NCBI RefSeq assembly: GCF_000425865.1
Contig: NZ_AUEG01000001.1
Location: 434,001-498,000 of the forward strand
Reading direction: 5' to 3'
Source of the DNA: Lacticigenium naphthae DSM 19658
Lineage (GTDB): Bacteria; Bacillota; Bacilli; Lactobacillales; Carnobacteriaceae_A
DNA: 64,000 nt
This document shows positions 1 through 8,996 of this stretch, piece after piece (position 1 is the stretch's first letter; each line of letters opens with the position of its first letter). The notes under the pieces are model-generated. The model saw nothing but the letters and a program-made list of their open reading frames with translations, was not told where the DNA came from and made no database searches. The translations under genes were made by a program, and so were the position numbers.

Positions 1-169
1 TCTCATCGAAGTCGCTGATATCAAGTTTTTCGTCAGTATAAGTCTTACTCTCTGGCTTAGGTACCATATGAGAAACAGTTTTCTTCTTAAGCTTCAAATA
101 GGCTGTTCCTTCTCGTTGCTTCAACTGTTTTACGATCCTATCTAATTTAACTTCATGTGTAGCCTGCAT
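1..169 (-). CDS. N-terminal fragment of an unidentified protein (possibly FAD-binding oxidoreductase)
   Basis: Only the first 56 codons of this leftward gene lie in the window; it continues past the left edge. The ATG at 167-169 is chosen because an AGAGGAGA ribosome binding site (177-184) sits seven bases upstream; another ATG at 172-174 is too close to it. The visible part is basic and opens MQATHEVKLDRIV, with KKKTVSHMVPK at residues 28-38. This recalls the leader of FAD-binding oxidoreductases of the FAD_binding_4 type, but no nucleotide-binding motif falls inside the window, so the function is a guess. That it is coding is fairly secure. Confidence 0.5.
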   Translation of the reverse strand, partial: MQATHEVKLDRIVKQLKQREGTAYLKLKKKTVSHMVPKPESKTYTDEKLDISDFDE

Positions 170-220
170 TTCATTCTCTCCTCTAGACGAACTAGGCTTG
201 ATCGATATAGTCCCATTTTG

Positions 221-258
221 TGTGTGCTTGAATTTTTTTATAAAAAAATCAGGCACAC
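221..258. other. Long AT-rich inverted repeat
   Basis: Arms built on GTGTGCTTGA and TCAGGCACAC enclose runs of T and A, giving an imperfect stem of about 17 pairs. It lies in the spacer between the leftward gene at 1-169 and the rightward chromate transporter remnant. There is no T-run beyond the stem on either strand, so it is not a typical terminator. The rest of the 170-411 spacer shows no gene. Confidence 0.35.
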
Positions 259-411
259 GGAATAATGCATCAGGAATAACTTCACTCTCTTTAAATTGAT
301 GTTCATTTTTTTAGTAGATAGACATTGTTCCTAGTTATTTCTATATGTATCACTAGTTTCCTTGCTTACACAAATTTTTATACTCATATTTCATTATAAG
401 CGATACTATAA

Positions 412-741
412 GGTGCATTTATAAGTTGTATTGGTACGATTTTACCACCGTTGTTTTTATTGTCAATTATATCTTATTACTATGCTTTCTTTCGAAACAA
501 TCAGACTCTAACCTCGATACTGCGTGGTATGGAACTAGGTGTCGTAGCAATAATCGTTCATCTAGTAATTGAAATGACAAAAGGGGTTCTCAAAAATCGT
601 AATACAATGATATCCTTCCTGATTCCATTAGCCTTTTTCTTAAGTTTCTTCACACAGATAAATGTAGTATTCATTATTATCGGCGGGGCACTTTTAAGTT
701 TTTTGCAAAAATATCTAGTCAAGAGGAGAGCCACTAAATGA
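412..741 (+). pseudogene. Chromate transporter (CHR family) subunit, 5'-truncated
   Basis: The longest start-to-stop frame begins with TTG at 451 (96 aa), but recognisable CHR-family sequence already starts at 412 (GAFISCIGTILPPL, then the FLLSIISYYYAFFR helix), right after an in-frame TAA at 409-411. Short-chain chromate transporters have about 190 residues; only the C-terminal half remains, with its RGMELGVVAIIVH helix and two further membrane segments. The N-terminal half with the GGGYAMIP-type motif is missing, and 361-411 contains only frame-broken traces. The 3' end overlaps the intact partner gene by 4 bp (ATGA), as in normal chrA pairs. A functional half transporter is unlikely. Confidence 0.7.
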
Positions 742-1298
742 TCGGAGAATTAATAAATCTGTTTATGACCTTTTTGAAAATTGGACTCCTAAGCATCGGT
801 GGAGGTTACGCAATAATTCCTCTGATACAAGAAAGTGTAGTAGCATCCACTGGTTGGATCACGGTACAAGAGTTTACAGAAATCATTACTATCTCTCAGA
901 TGACTCCTGGATCTTTAGCAATAAATATATCCACGTTTATTGGCATGAAAATAGCGGGCATTATGGGGGCACTTGTTTCCACTATCGGGGCAATATTATT
1001 TGGTACTCTATTTTCCATATTATTATTTAACTTCTTTGGAAAACATAAAAATATCGCCAGTATTGCCAATGTTTTAAAAGGTCTCAGAGCGACCTCTATT
1101 GGATTAATTGCTTCTTCAGCATTAACCATTGCTTTAACTGCATTTTGGGAATCACCATCAATTAATACTGATGTAGCATCGCTAAATTTATCTGGACTAT
1201 TTATTTTCAGTCTCTCTTTCATCCTCTTGTATAAGTATAAAGCCAATCCTTTAGCAATAATTGCACTTACCGGAATCATCGGTTTATACATTTATTGA
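738..1298 (+). CDS. Chromate transporter subunit (CHR family, short chain)
   Basis: This is a 186-aa membrane protein of the CHR family, whose members export chromate or related oxyanions and usually work as a pair of half-size subunits. The family motif GLLSIGGGYAIIPLIQ is at residues 16-31, followed by TISQMTPGSLAINISTFIG, the substrate-path loop, and a second half with the repeated KGLRATSIGLIASSAL helix. About five hydrophobic segments are visible. An AGAGGAG ribosome binding site sits inside the preceding gene, and the start overlaps its stop by 4 bp. Because the partner (412-741) is truncated, this subunit may no longer have a working mate. Confidence 0.85.
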   Translation: MIGELINLFMTFLKIGLLSIGGGYAIIPLIQESVVASTGWITVQEFTEIITISQMTPGSLAINISTFIGMKIAGIMGALVSTIGAILFGTLFSILLFNFFGKHKNIASIANVLKGLRATSIGLIASSALTIALTAFWESPSINTDVASLNLSGLFIFSLSFILLYKYKANPLAIIALTGIIGLYIY

Positions 1299-1879
1299 TT
1301 ATCAATAAGCGTACGTTCTCTACTCGGCATCTTTAAAAGCATATGTAGGTTAACCTAATAATCCAGATATATTTTCCCAGTTGATTCTACTACTTCTTAG
1401 TACAACTTATAGATTTATACCTACTTAATTTAAAGAAACTTAGGAATATCGCTTTTTAAAAGTTAGATTAAACAATCTGATTTTTAGAAGGCGACACTCA
1501 ATCACTAGTTTGAATCAGTTTTTTATTCAATCGTATCTTTTGTTATTCATTCTAATCTATATTTAATGATCCTCTTTTATCTACAATAAGCCTTTTTCTT
1601 TTTATAGCAAGAAATGGAACTAAGCAATTGTACTACTGATAATAATAGAAACTTAGTTTTGAAATTAATTGTCTAAGATAGAGTTTGTGAATACATAACT
1701 CAATAGCTTGGAAGTGTTTACCTATAATTGAAATAAACAAAAAAAGCAGAGTAAAATCACTTACTCTGCTTTTTCGTGGAGTTCTTTATTGATATACAGG
1801 TTGAAAAATCAATTTCTCTGGAACACCTCATCCCTTAGCTATACATTCAAGAAGAAATCTATTGTAAAAGCCCCGTGGC
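1299..1879. other. Intergenic region, mostly featureless
   Basis: No convincing coding frame on either strand. It is AT-rich with many stops, and the only clear structure is the hairpin terminator at 1741-1774. Confidence 0.5.
1741..1774. terminator. Perfect 14-bp hairpin, bidirectional terminator
   Basis: AAAAAGCAGAGTAA and TTACTCTGCTTTTT form a perfect 14-bp stem around a 6-nt loop. A-runs and T-runs at the ends make it a terminator in both directions, between the rightward chromate gene and the leftward gene ending at 1880. Hairpins with a similar core recur at 3997, 8799 and 10499. Confidence 0.8.
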
Positions 1880-2377
1880 CTAATCATTGGTCAAATAATT
1901 TTTTTCAATATTTTTTATAAAACTTATCACACCTGCATCGATTTGTTTTGTTAATGCAGGTAGATTGTCAAAATCAGGATTTTCAACCAATACAGTTCCA
2001 ACAATAGATGCCATTCCTTTTTCATCAGAAGTTAAGAAATAGTTTTTCAATTGATACTTGCTAAATTTTTCGTGATATTCAGACATGACAACTCTATTCT
2101 TTCCAGAGAGCCAAACTTCAAATTGCATTTTATCATGCTTGAAAACAACAATATATTTTAGGTCTTTTTCCTTTGCTAACTTTGATGTAAGCGAAAAAAA
2201 TGTTACGTCCATATATCCTTGATAAAAATTTGCTGAAACTTCATATTCCGGATACTTGTCTTTAAAATGCGTCCGCAACAGTTTAACATAGTGCATTAAC
2301 CCTTTATATGCTTTTTGTAGGTTCGTCTCCTTCAATAGTTTTCCATATTCCGATAGACTTCTATTAAGAGATTCCAT
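1880..2377 (-). CDS. DUF7000-like protein
   Basis: This 165-aa soluble protein has no enzyme motif that I can name. The opening (LSEYGKLLKETNLQKAYKGLMHYVKLLRTHF), the FYQGYMDVTFFSL strand, the FEVWLSGKNR segment and the closing NPDFDNLPALTKQIDAG match my memory of the DUF7000 family, small proteins of unknown function in Bacillota and Bacteroidota. The ATG at 2375-2377 is preceded by a purine-rich AGGAGGTAGG stretch. It stands alone, about 100 bp downstream of the next leftward gene. The function is unknown and the family name comes from memory. Confidence 0.6.
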   Translation of the reverse strand: MESLNRSLSEYGKLLKETNLQKAYKGLMHYVKLLRTHFKDKYPEYEVSANFYQGYMDVTFFSLTSKLAKEKDLKYIVVFKHDKMQFEVWLSGKNRVVMSEYHEKFSKYQLKNYFLTSDEKGMASIVGTVLVENPDFDNLPALTKQIDAGVISFIKNIEKNYLTND

Positions 2378-2479
2378 ACCTGACCTACCTCCTTTTTATC
2401 TTACACTACTGTATTTTCTATTCATAAGTTGATTTTATAGTTTGCTTTCCTAAACTTGCTATCAAGAACTGGTCTCTAC

Positions 2480-3445
2480 TTATTCTTCTCCATACCGAAT
2501 CCCCTTATATAAGGCAGATACAGACTCCCCAAGAGTAATGATGATGATGACTACTGTTATGAATAATATCATTCTTTCAAAGGATATTGGCATATATTCT
2601 TCGAAATCCTGCACAAATTCATCATTCCAAATGGTCATGTTATTAATGATAGTGATGGTCAAAGTTGCAGATACTATATTTAACACTGAAACGATGCTAG
2701 CTACTTTCTTTGTCCATCTGCCTCTAATGATCTTGATTAATTCTATTAAGATATTCATTATAAATACAAGGAATATAATGACCTTGAACGAAGCAATTTC
2801 TCCTGTATTGAAAAGTGGAATCACATTAAACTGGCCATCGATTTTATAATAAATTCCAATCATCTCAAGAAAGTTGAAAAATAAAAGTAGAAATATCGTA
2901 CTCATGATTATAGAGAATACAGATTCTCCTCGCGATATGTGAGCTTTTTCCTCTGGTGCTACAGGTAGCTGAGAAGGATCCCATTTTTCATCTTCCATTC
3001 CAGTTTCAATGGATAGTCCATAGTACTCTAATAAAGCAAAGACTCCAGTCACCCAAGCTGCTCCTTGTAGAATAGCCGAAAACAAAGTTAATAGATAACC
3101 TCCAATTACGTCAGCGATGTTCTCAGTAGAGAATAAGACTCCCAGTCCCGATGCTATTGATACCCCGATGAAAACAAATAAAACAACGATTTTCATAACA
3201 AATAAATATTTATAGAAGTATTTCGGGCCAATAAGATACCTTTCTTTTCCTCTGTAACTATTTGCCAGTTCTCTTGGGTCTCCAAGCTCTCGCAATACTT
3301 TTTCGCTTTTTTCTTCTTCGGAAAGGTCCGGATCCATATCTGCCATCCTATCATCAATTAATACTTTCAATTCGCTAGCAGTTTCTTTCCTGGATTTTTT
3401 TGGCAATTCTCTTGTAACTGCATGAATATATTTGATTATCATCAT
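2480..3445 (-). CDS. HAAS-domain membrane protein
   Basis: The protein has 321 residues. About 85 N-terminal cytoplasmic residues contain the HAAS-type helical domain (IKYIHAVTRELPKKSR, then LRELGDPRELANSYRG), found in membrane proteins controlled by or partnered with PadR-type regulators. Six or so hydrophobic segments follow (about 80-110, 118-145, 175-200, 220-245, 252-275, 290-310), separated by an acidic loop around residues 145-165. Such genes usually sit next to a padR gene. Here the upstream 380 bp contain only a promoter-like TATAAT, a GAGGAGAGG stretch and broken frames, so a partner may have been lost. Confidence 0.6.
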   Translation of the reverse strand: MMIIKYIHAVTRELPKKSRKETASELKVLIDDRMADMDPDLSEEEKSEKVLRELGDPRELANSYRGKERYLIGPKYFYKYLFVMKIVVLFVFIGVSIASGLGVLFSTENIADVIGGYLLTLFSAILQGAAWVTGVFALLEYYGLSIETGMEDEKWDPSQLPVAPEEKAHISRGESVFSIIMSTIFLLLFFNFLEMIGIYYKIDGQFNVIPLFNTGEIASFKVIIFLVFIMNILIELIKIIRGRWTKKVASIVSVLNIVSATLTITIINNMTIWNDEFVQDFEEYMPISFERMILFITVVIIIITLGESVSALYKGIRYGEE

Positions 3446-4129
3446 TACCCTCCTCGTCGTTCCATCAGTATCCCACCGATTTTATAAATTTTTCAGTTTC
3501 CGTGAAAAAAGGGCATATAGGGAGCTTGATCCCTTCAAAATTTTTCCGTTCATTTCTGTATGTAAATGAGATCCATATTCCAGTTGCTTTGAGTGACTTA
3601 ATAGTGTCACTTGGAGCAATCCTTTTCGTGATTTCTGAATATTTGTTCTAAACACTGAACTATTCTAACTGTTTCCGCTCATGTCCTCTCCTCACTCTAT
3701 TATACTGCGCGAAACATAGCATTACCAAAACAAACCATTTACAGATTCGTGCGAAATAAGAACTTGAAGATCCCCGTTATCAATATATTTTCCTGAAGTA
3801 TAAGCATACTTACTAGGATGGTTTCGATTGGTCGAATGTATCTCTATTTATATAGGAGATGCTCTTGGGTTACGTATGCAGGTATCTCTCGATGAGAAAG
3901 TCATTGGATTCGTTATACTTGGTAGTTTTAGTAAAAACTGTGCTGATGTTCATTGTTTGGATGTAAAAAGAGACGAGCATAGACAAGATATAAGCAAAAA
4001 AAAGCAGAGCAGAATCATCTGCCCTACTTTTCTACAGAGTTCTATGCTGAGTTATCTCCGTCTTAAAATCATCCTTTAGAATAGCTTGACCCGTTTATCT
4101 CATAGAATGATGCTTTTATAACATTAAAT
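3446..4129. other. Intergenic region with promoter-like and terminator-like signals
   Basis: On the minus strand a TATAAT (near 3705) and a GAGGAGAGG stretch precede an ATG, but the frame closes after a few codons, so any gene upstream of the HAAS protein is decayed. A rightward frame at 3828-4079 runs through a terminator and has no ribosome binding site; I do not accept it as a gene. Confidence 0.4.
3997..4033. terminator. Hairpin terminator
   Basis: AAAAGCAGAGCAGA pairs imperfectly with TCTGCCCTACTTTT around the loop ATCA, with A and T tracts outside. It lies downstream of the leftward exonuclease gene (ends 4130) and belongs to the same hairpin type as 1741-1774. Confidence 0.6.
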
Positions 4130-4960
4130 CTATGCTAAATCAATATCAAGTACTAAAGGTGTATGGTCTTGTCGTTCTCCCGAATCTAGCATGTCTGATT
4201 TCTGCACCTTATCCGCAAGTCTGTCACTTACCAACCAGTAATCGATCCTCCAACCTGAATTATTGATTTTGCTTGTTTTGGCACGCTGATTCCACCAAGA
4301 ATATCGTCCTGTAGCATCTCCGTGTATATAGCGGAATGTATCTGTAAACCCTTTATCCAATAGTTTTGTAAATGCTTCACGTTCTTCGTCGGTAAAACCG
4401 GCTGACCGTTTATTCCTCCCAGGATGAGCTAGATCGATTTCTTTATGGGCTACGTTGAAGTCTCCAGTGACAATAACTGGCTTTTTCTCATCTAAACCAA
4501 CTAAGTATTCTGCAAATTTCTCATCCCATTCTTGGCGCTCTTTCAATCGCACTAAATTCGATCCAGCATTAGGTGTGTACACCTGCGTTACAAAAAATGT
4601 ATCAAATTCTAGCGTTATGATTCTCCCCTCTGAATCAAGGGGATCCGGTGCTCCGATTTTTGGAAATGTTGCGGTAGGATTTAGATGGTTTTTATAGAAA
4701 AACATTGTCCCCGCATAACTCTTTCTTGCTGGTTCTTGGGATACATTCCATACACACTTGTAGTTGGGAAACATATCCTTTAATATTGCAATATGCTTTT
4801 TTGAAGGTCCGGTTCTCGGCAACTTAGTTTCCTGGACAGCAATAATATCTGGGTCCTCCTCTACTATGCTTACCATTACTTCTCGGGACATCAAAGCCCT
4901 ATCTGAATCACTTGTCAACATTGCATTCAGAGAATCAATATTCCATGTAATAAGTTTCAC
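4130..4960 (-). CDS. exoA: Exodeoxyribonuclease III / AP endonuclease
   Basis: This 276-aa enzyme belongs to the ExoIII/APE1 family, which nicks DNA at abasic sites and removes 3' blocking groups in base-excision repair. The whole catalytic set is visible: Asn7 in ITWNIDSLN, Glu44 in VQETK, Tyr128 in VYTPNAG, Asp167 and Asn169 in GDFNVAHKEIDL, and the Asp265-His266 pair in RQDHTPL near the end. The WWNQRAKTSKINNSGWRIDYW segment matches the DNA-binding region of the Gram-positive ExoA type. The length is usual for the family. It is monocistronic, with a GGAGAG ribosome binding site just upstream of the ATG. Confidence 0.93.
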   Translation of the reverse strand: MKLITWNIDSLNAMLTSDSDRALMSREVMVSIVEEDPDIIAVQETKLPRTGPSKKHIAILKDMFPNYKCVWNVSQEPARKSYAGTMFFYKNHLNPTATFPKIGAPDPLDSEGRIITLEFDTFFVTQVYTPNAGSNLVRLKERQEWDEKFAEYLVGLDEKKPVIVTGDFNVAHKEIDLAHPGRNKRSAGFTDEEREAFTKLLDKGFTDTFRYIHGDATGRYSWWNQRAKTSKINNSGWRIDYWLVSDRLADKVQKSDMLDSGERQDHTPLVLDIDLA

Positions 4961-5163
4961 TTTATTCTCTCCTTTATGACTGACTTTCTATTCTATCTAC
5001 TCTCTTCATACTAACATTTTATAAGAAACAGAACGATTATTTTGACTAAATTCCAAACAGAATATTAAGATACATTCTCAAAAAATAGTATTTCTTTAGA
5101 AAGACATTTACTGCAATCTTAAAAAGTCAATTCATAGATTAAAAAAGTGTTTAATATGTTAAT

Positions 5164-5640
5164 ATGAATATAAATTCAACTTTTAGGGTGTTCAATTATA
5201 TGTATGTAAAAACAATTAATCAAATAAATAATTTCATTACATTTTTAGTCTATGTAACCTATCCTTCAGTTCTAATACTATTAATTTATTCTGGTGATGC
5301 TAGATTTTGGAGAGTTCTACTGACTCCTTCCATATCCTTTGTATTAGTCAGTATCTTTCGAAGTTATGTTAATGCTCCTCGTCCCTATGAAATAACAGGT
5401 GATATCCCGATTATTAATAAAGTTGCTAAAGGAAAATCTTTCCCCAGCCGACATGTCTTTTCTGCTTTTGTCATTGCTACGACACTCTATTTCATTTCAA
5501 AACCTTTGGGCATATTTTTGATACTAGCTGGTAGCCTATTAGCTATTTTGCGCGTGATTGGCGGCGTTCATTTTCCAAAAGATGTCATTGCTGGAGCAAT
5601 TATTGGTATCGTTTCAGGTATATTAGGCTTTTACCTCTAA
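5164..5640 (+). CDS. PAP2-family phosphatase, membrane-bound
   Basis: The 158 residues form about five membrane helices. The three phosphatase motifs of the PAP2 superfamily are present: RSYVNAPRP (66-74, with Arg in place of the usual first Lys), FPSRH (93-97), and R130-x5-H136-x3-D140 in RVIGGVHFPKD. Such enzymes dephosphorylate phosphatidic acid, undecaprenyl diphosphate or related lipids at the membrane. The exact substrate cannot be told from sequence. The upstream region is very AT-rich and the ribosome binding site is weak, so the start is less certain than the identity. Confidence 0.85.
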   Translation: MNINSTFRVFNYMYVKTINQINNFITFLVYVTYPSVLILLIYSGDARFWRVLLTPSISFVLVSIFRSYVNAPRPYEITGDIPIINKVAKGKSFPSRHVFSAFVIATTLYFISKPLGIFLILAGSLLAILRVIGGVHFPKDVIAGAIIGIVSGILGFYL

Positions 5641-6312
5641 GTAGTCTCGGTCGTATTCCTTCTTTTCGGCATTTTTAGAAAAAATAAGCGAAGTTATGTT
5701 GGTCATTACTAGACCCGATACTTTGCTTTTTTATTTTTAAAACTCTTATTGTATTAGCTTGATATCATAACAACTCAGTAAAATGCTGCTTTCCAGAATG
5801 CAGTGAATTATAGCATCCTGTTGACATTCACCTACACTCCTGTCTTTTCGGACTTGTTTTCCCTACAATACAAAATAATTTCACTGCTTTTTTTTTACAT
5901 AGTATGTTCTATTTACCCTTTATTTCCATCCACTAATTTTTTTGCTTTTTCTCTTCCGCCACTTTCCCTAATTCTTTTGAAATGGCAGCAGCTGCTTCTT
6001 TTTTTCAACTAGCTCTGTGACATTCCAGCAAAACTAAACGGTTATCATTCTTCGAGTACAACTTCCACACTTTCACTCTTTTTTATTTAATTAGCATCAC
6101 AGATATGCTCAATAGGAGAATATCTGCGATGCTACAATTGATCTGGCAGATTAATTTTTATCATTTTCAGGATCATTCAGTTATTTTAAATACTAACTTT
6201 TTCGACTTCAATACAACTTCCTATATATGGAACGAAGAAACAATATTGATGTCACCAATACAAGTTGGATAAGGCTACTTATTCGCAGTCACTTACTTGG
6301 ACAAACAAAGCT
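5641..6312. other. Intergenic region with a terminator and possible coding relics
   Basis: A hairpin (5679-5739) ends the PAP2 transcript. Further right, the minus strand around 5946-6003 reads as an alanine- and lysine-rich helix (AAAAISKELGKVAEEKKQKN, then stop) with no start codon, and near 6040-6070 another frame ends VEVVLEE-stop. These look like scraps of decayed genes but cannot be identified. Confidence 0.35.
5679..5739 (+). terminator. Terminator of the PAP2 gene
   Basis: AAATAAGCGAAG pairs imperfectly with CTTTGCTTTTTTATT across a loop of roughly 25 nt; the T-rich 3' arm supports termination on the plus strand. The large loop makes it moderately secure. Confidence 0.5.
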
Positions 6313-6810
6313 TTAAATTTGTGTTGCAATAAATTCTGCTATTTCAGCGGGGTCACGATTAGATACATCAACTTTTATGCTGTTTATTTCGTCGTAGAGC
6401 GAGATTCTATTTAGGCTACGTTTTAATGCTTCCGCTGAGCGAATTCCAGCTTCAATATCTTTATCGATACGTTTGGCTAATGCATCAGCAGAACAAGTCA
6501 GTGAAATCACCTTTACTTCATATTCATCCAAATCTAGATTTGATAGGATTTTATCTATGATGGCCTGCTCATGCATTACCCAGCAAAAAACCACGTTATC
6601 ATAAGCACTACAATGAATGAAACTGTTGAGGAGATGGCAGATGTTGTCCAACACCATTGCTTTGGTCTCTTTTGTAATCTGAAACGGATCTGCATTCCAA
6701 CACCAGTCACCATCTAGGAATACAGCATTATCTAATTTTTTATTCAATAACTGGGACACTGTTGTCTTTCCAACACCCATGGTACCACCGATCATATATA
6801 ATGTTTTCAT
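6313..6810 (-). CDS. P-loop nucleotide kinase-like / AAA ATPase
   Basis: This 165-aa protein opens MKTLYMIGGTMGVGKTTVSQ, a P-loop with Walker A (GGTMGVGKTT, residues 8-17), and continues with FLDGDWCW, as in small nucleoside or sugar kinases. A LID-like arginine region lies late in the protein (AKRIDKDIEAGIRS). I place the start at 6810 rather than at an in-frame ATG 48 bases upstream, because an AAGGGG ribosome binding site lies just before it and homologous P-loop proteins begin there. The substrate is unknown; kinase activity is inferred from the fold. Confidence 0.7.
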   Translation of the reverse strand: MKTLYMIGGTMGVGKTTVSQLLNKKLDNAVFLDGDWCWNADPFQITKETKAMVLDNICHLLNSFIHCSAYDNVVFCWVMHEQAIIDKILSNLDLDEYEVKVISLTCSADALAKRIDKDIEAGIRSAEALKRSLNRISLYDEINSIKVDVSNRDPAEIAEFIATQI

Positions 6811-7154
6811 TTTTATCCCCTTAGTTCCATTTATACTGATTTCTAACAAATCTTTCATTGCTCTGTTTAGTATTTCAGCTATTTTATTGCTAAATCCAGT
6901 GTTAAATTCTATTTATGATTTTCAATTCCTTTAATGGTTTGATTGGTTACTCCAAAATAATTACTAGATTGCACTGTTTGAGTCTTTGTCTCTTTTTCTA
7001 AACGAAACAGTGCCGATAATAAGAGGTATATAAAGTTTCATTAACTATGACGATGAATTAATTCACTATGGAAGTGAAATACAGACGGACAGTCGGATTT
7101 AAAGTTTAGCTAATAAATCAAGAGAGAACTGATAGATCATATGATATCCCTAGG
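6811..7154. other. Intergenic region
   Basis: AT-rich, without an acceptable gene or terminator on either strand. Confidence 0.4.
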
Positions 7155-7305
7155 TTATACTTTCACCTCAACTATTGATCCTTCTTTGCACTATCCAAGT
7201 TTTTTATAATATGGTTCAACATCACTCTCATCACATATACTTTTTGAATGGGCTAATCTTTATATCCCTCTTCCATTAAGGTTTTACCGATTCCAAAGTG
7301 CTAAT
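7155..7305 (-). pseudogene. GNAT acetyltransferase remnant
   Basis: Two pieces of a GNAT-family N-acetyltransferase can be read on the minus strand. GIGKTLMEEGYKD (the acetyl-CoA-binding loop and helix) is followed by a TAG. In another frame comes SICDESDVEPYYKKLG, a TAG, and then CKEGSIVEVKV and a TAA at 7155-7157. These match the second half of such enzymes. The frameshift, two internal stops and absent N-terminal half mark a dead gene. Confidence 0.55.
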
Positions 7306-7351
7306 TGTTTTTATTATTACCGACCGTTCCCTTAAGCACTCTGAAACTTAT

Positions 7352-8461
7352 TTAATCTTGAATGGATAAACGATATAGCTTGTCATCAGTTTCGTTCGGG
7401 TCGCCCCGTCCATCTGTGTTATTGCTGATGAAATAAAGTTGATCATCTTCGATCAGTACATCTCTGATCCGGCCGAATCCAGAAATTTCTTCTCTTTGCT
7501 CACCGGTTTCAAGGTTAAATTCAAAAACAGCTTCCCCTCTTAAACCTGCAACATAAACTGTATCATCATAATAGTCCATCCCGGACGGTGCCCAAGTTTC
7601 TGAATTTCCAGAGGTGAAGACGGGTGACTCCATCCCCTCTTGTTCTTCGACTCCTTCAATGATTGGCCAACCGTAATTTTGACCGGCTTCAATCAAGTTG
7701 ACTTCATCATTTGCTGAATTGCCATGTTCACTTGAATAGAGTTTGCCATCAGTCGACCAGGTAAGTCCCTGTGGGTTTCGGTGTCCATAACTGTATACAT
7801 AGGAATTAGAAAAGGGATTGCCATCCGGAACTGATCCATCACGATTCATTCTTAAAATTTTCCCACCTAATGAATCAAGATCCTGCGCAATCTCAGGTAC
7901 AGATGCATCACCAGTCGTTGCATATAGCTTGTTATCAGGTCCAAGTTCTAGTCTCCCACCATGATGAACCCTTCCGCTTGGTATTTCATTGAGGAGTATG
8001 TTCTCCTCCTGCCAAATGTCTTCGTTCAAACGCAAAGTTACAATTCGGTTAAATTTTCCATTCCTGTCCTCATACGTATAATAGGCGTATGCTAAGTTGT
8101 TTTGCGAAAATTCAGGATCGAGTACGAATCCTAATAAACCAGCTTCTGAAACGGTAGAAAGTTCCTTCGCCAATTCTACTTCCTGTCTTATATTTTCTCC
8201 ATTTTTAATTTGCATGATAGTTCCAGATCTCTCTGTCAAAAAGAATGTATCTCCCTCTTTTTGAATCGACCAGGGTATCTCAAGGTTTTCAGCAATTATT
8301 TCTGGTTCATCACTGATTCCTTCCTGCTCATCCTGTCCACCATTTTCTTGTTCAGTAGTTGAAGTGATGTCCCGGTCAGTCCTTGTAGGGGTTTCATCAG
8401 TATCCGCACATCCAGAAACTACAATCACTAAAAACAAATAGAACATACTGAATTTTTTCAT
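7352..8461 (-). CDS. PQQ-type sugar (glucose/sorbosone) dehydrogenase, lipoprotein
   Basis: The 369-aa exported protein starts with a lipoprotein signal, MKKFSMFYLFLVIVVSGC, whose lipobox Cys18 would anchor it outside the membrane. An acidic, Gln-rich linker (20-50) precedes a six-bladed beta-propeller of the soluble glucose dehydrogenase/YliI family. Typical signs are IPWSIQKEG, LGFVLDPEF, RVHHGGRLELGPDNKLYATTGD (the active-site His region), YGHRNPQGL and the late NYGWPIIEG. The family oxidises aldose sugars with PQQ; whether this organism makes PQQ cannot be seen here. The gene is monocistronic. Confidence 0.82.
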   Translation of the reverse strand: MKKFSMFYLFLVIVVSGCADTDETPTRTDRDITSTTEQENGGQDEQEGISDEPEIIAENLEIPWSIQKEGDTFFLTERSGTIMQIKNGENIRQEVELAKELSTVSEAGLLGFVLDPEFSQNNLAYAYYTYEDRNGKFNRIVTLRLNEDIWQEENILLNEIPSGRVHHGGRLELGPDNKLYATTGDASVPEIAQDLDSLGGKILRMNRDGSVPDGNPFSNSYVYSYGHRNPQGLTWSTDGKLYSSEHGNSANDEVNLIEAGQNYGWPIIEGVEEQEGMESPVFTSGNSETWAPSGMDYYDDTVYVAGLRGEAVFEFNLETGEQREEISGFGRIRDVLIEDDQLYFISNNTDGRGDPNETDDKLYRLSIQD

Positions 8462-8632
8462 TCTTCTTCACCCCATTCTTTTTATTTCTATTTACTTATT
8501 TTTTAAACTGTCCTAGTGATGAATCAGTCAAGTTGAGTATAATTGATTATTCTTCAGGAAAAAGGATTTTACTTGAATGCTCTTTTATCTATTGTAAATT
8601 ATCCCTGAACAATTAGCTATTCAGAGAAATGA

Positions 8633-8688
8633 CACGTAGAAACATGTAGTAATGAGATGGCACGTAGAAACATGTAGTAATGAGATGG
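8633..8688. repeat. 28-bp tandem duplication
   Basis: Two exact, adjacent copies of a 28-bp unit that starts CACGTAGAAACATG and ends AATGAGATGG, followed by the first bases of a third (CACA). It lies upstream of the lipoprotein gene, outside any coding frame. Confidence 0.85.
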
Positions 8689-8798
8689 CACAAGAGTCGT
8701 ATTTTAATAAATGTAGAAATGTAAAAATATAATGCAGATAGTAGTAATTCCTATTAAATACTTGGATAAAAGAGTATTAAAAAAACATAATTGTAAAA

Positions 8799-8820
8799 AA
8801 GAGCAGATCGATCTGCTCTT
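8799..8820. terminator. Palindromic hairpin terminator
   Basis: AAGAGCAGAT and ATCTGCTCTT form a perfect 10-bp stem around CG, after six A residues. It lies downstream of the leftward CPBP gene (ends 8997) and can serve as its terminator. Confidence 0.7.
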
Positions 8821-8996
8821 TGAAAGGTTCAGGTTCTTTATCCAACCGCGTTGGTCAGTATTACTCAAGGATAAAATTTGCTGGTTGTCTACTTTCTATT
8901 CAAACTATCTTTATAAACCATTCTTACTATTTATTACTATACACACAAGATGATGTTGTGCTTTTAGGCCCAACTGAACCTAGAAAAGTTTATGAA

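Larger units (their letters stand above)
8462..8996. other. Intergenic region with a tandem repeat and a terminator
   Basis: Holds the 28-bp tandem repeat (8633-8688) and the hairpin at 8799-8820. Two overlapping rightward frames (8732-8953, 8820-9005) run through the hairpin and are rejected. Confidence 0.5.

Noticed and set aside
3828-4079. Rightward 83-aa frame
   Set aside because: No ribosome binding site, odd composition, and it runs through a hairpin terminator.
5803-6012. Rightward 69-aa frame rich in Phe and Leu
   Set aside because: It is the complement of a minus-strand stretch with coding-like relics and lacks a ribosome binding site.
8633-8688. CRISPR array
   Set aside because: The 28-bp copies are directly adjacent with no spacers, and no cas gene is present.
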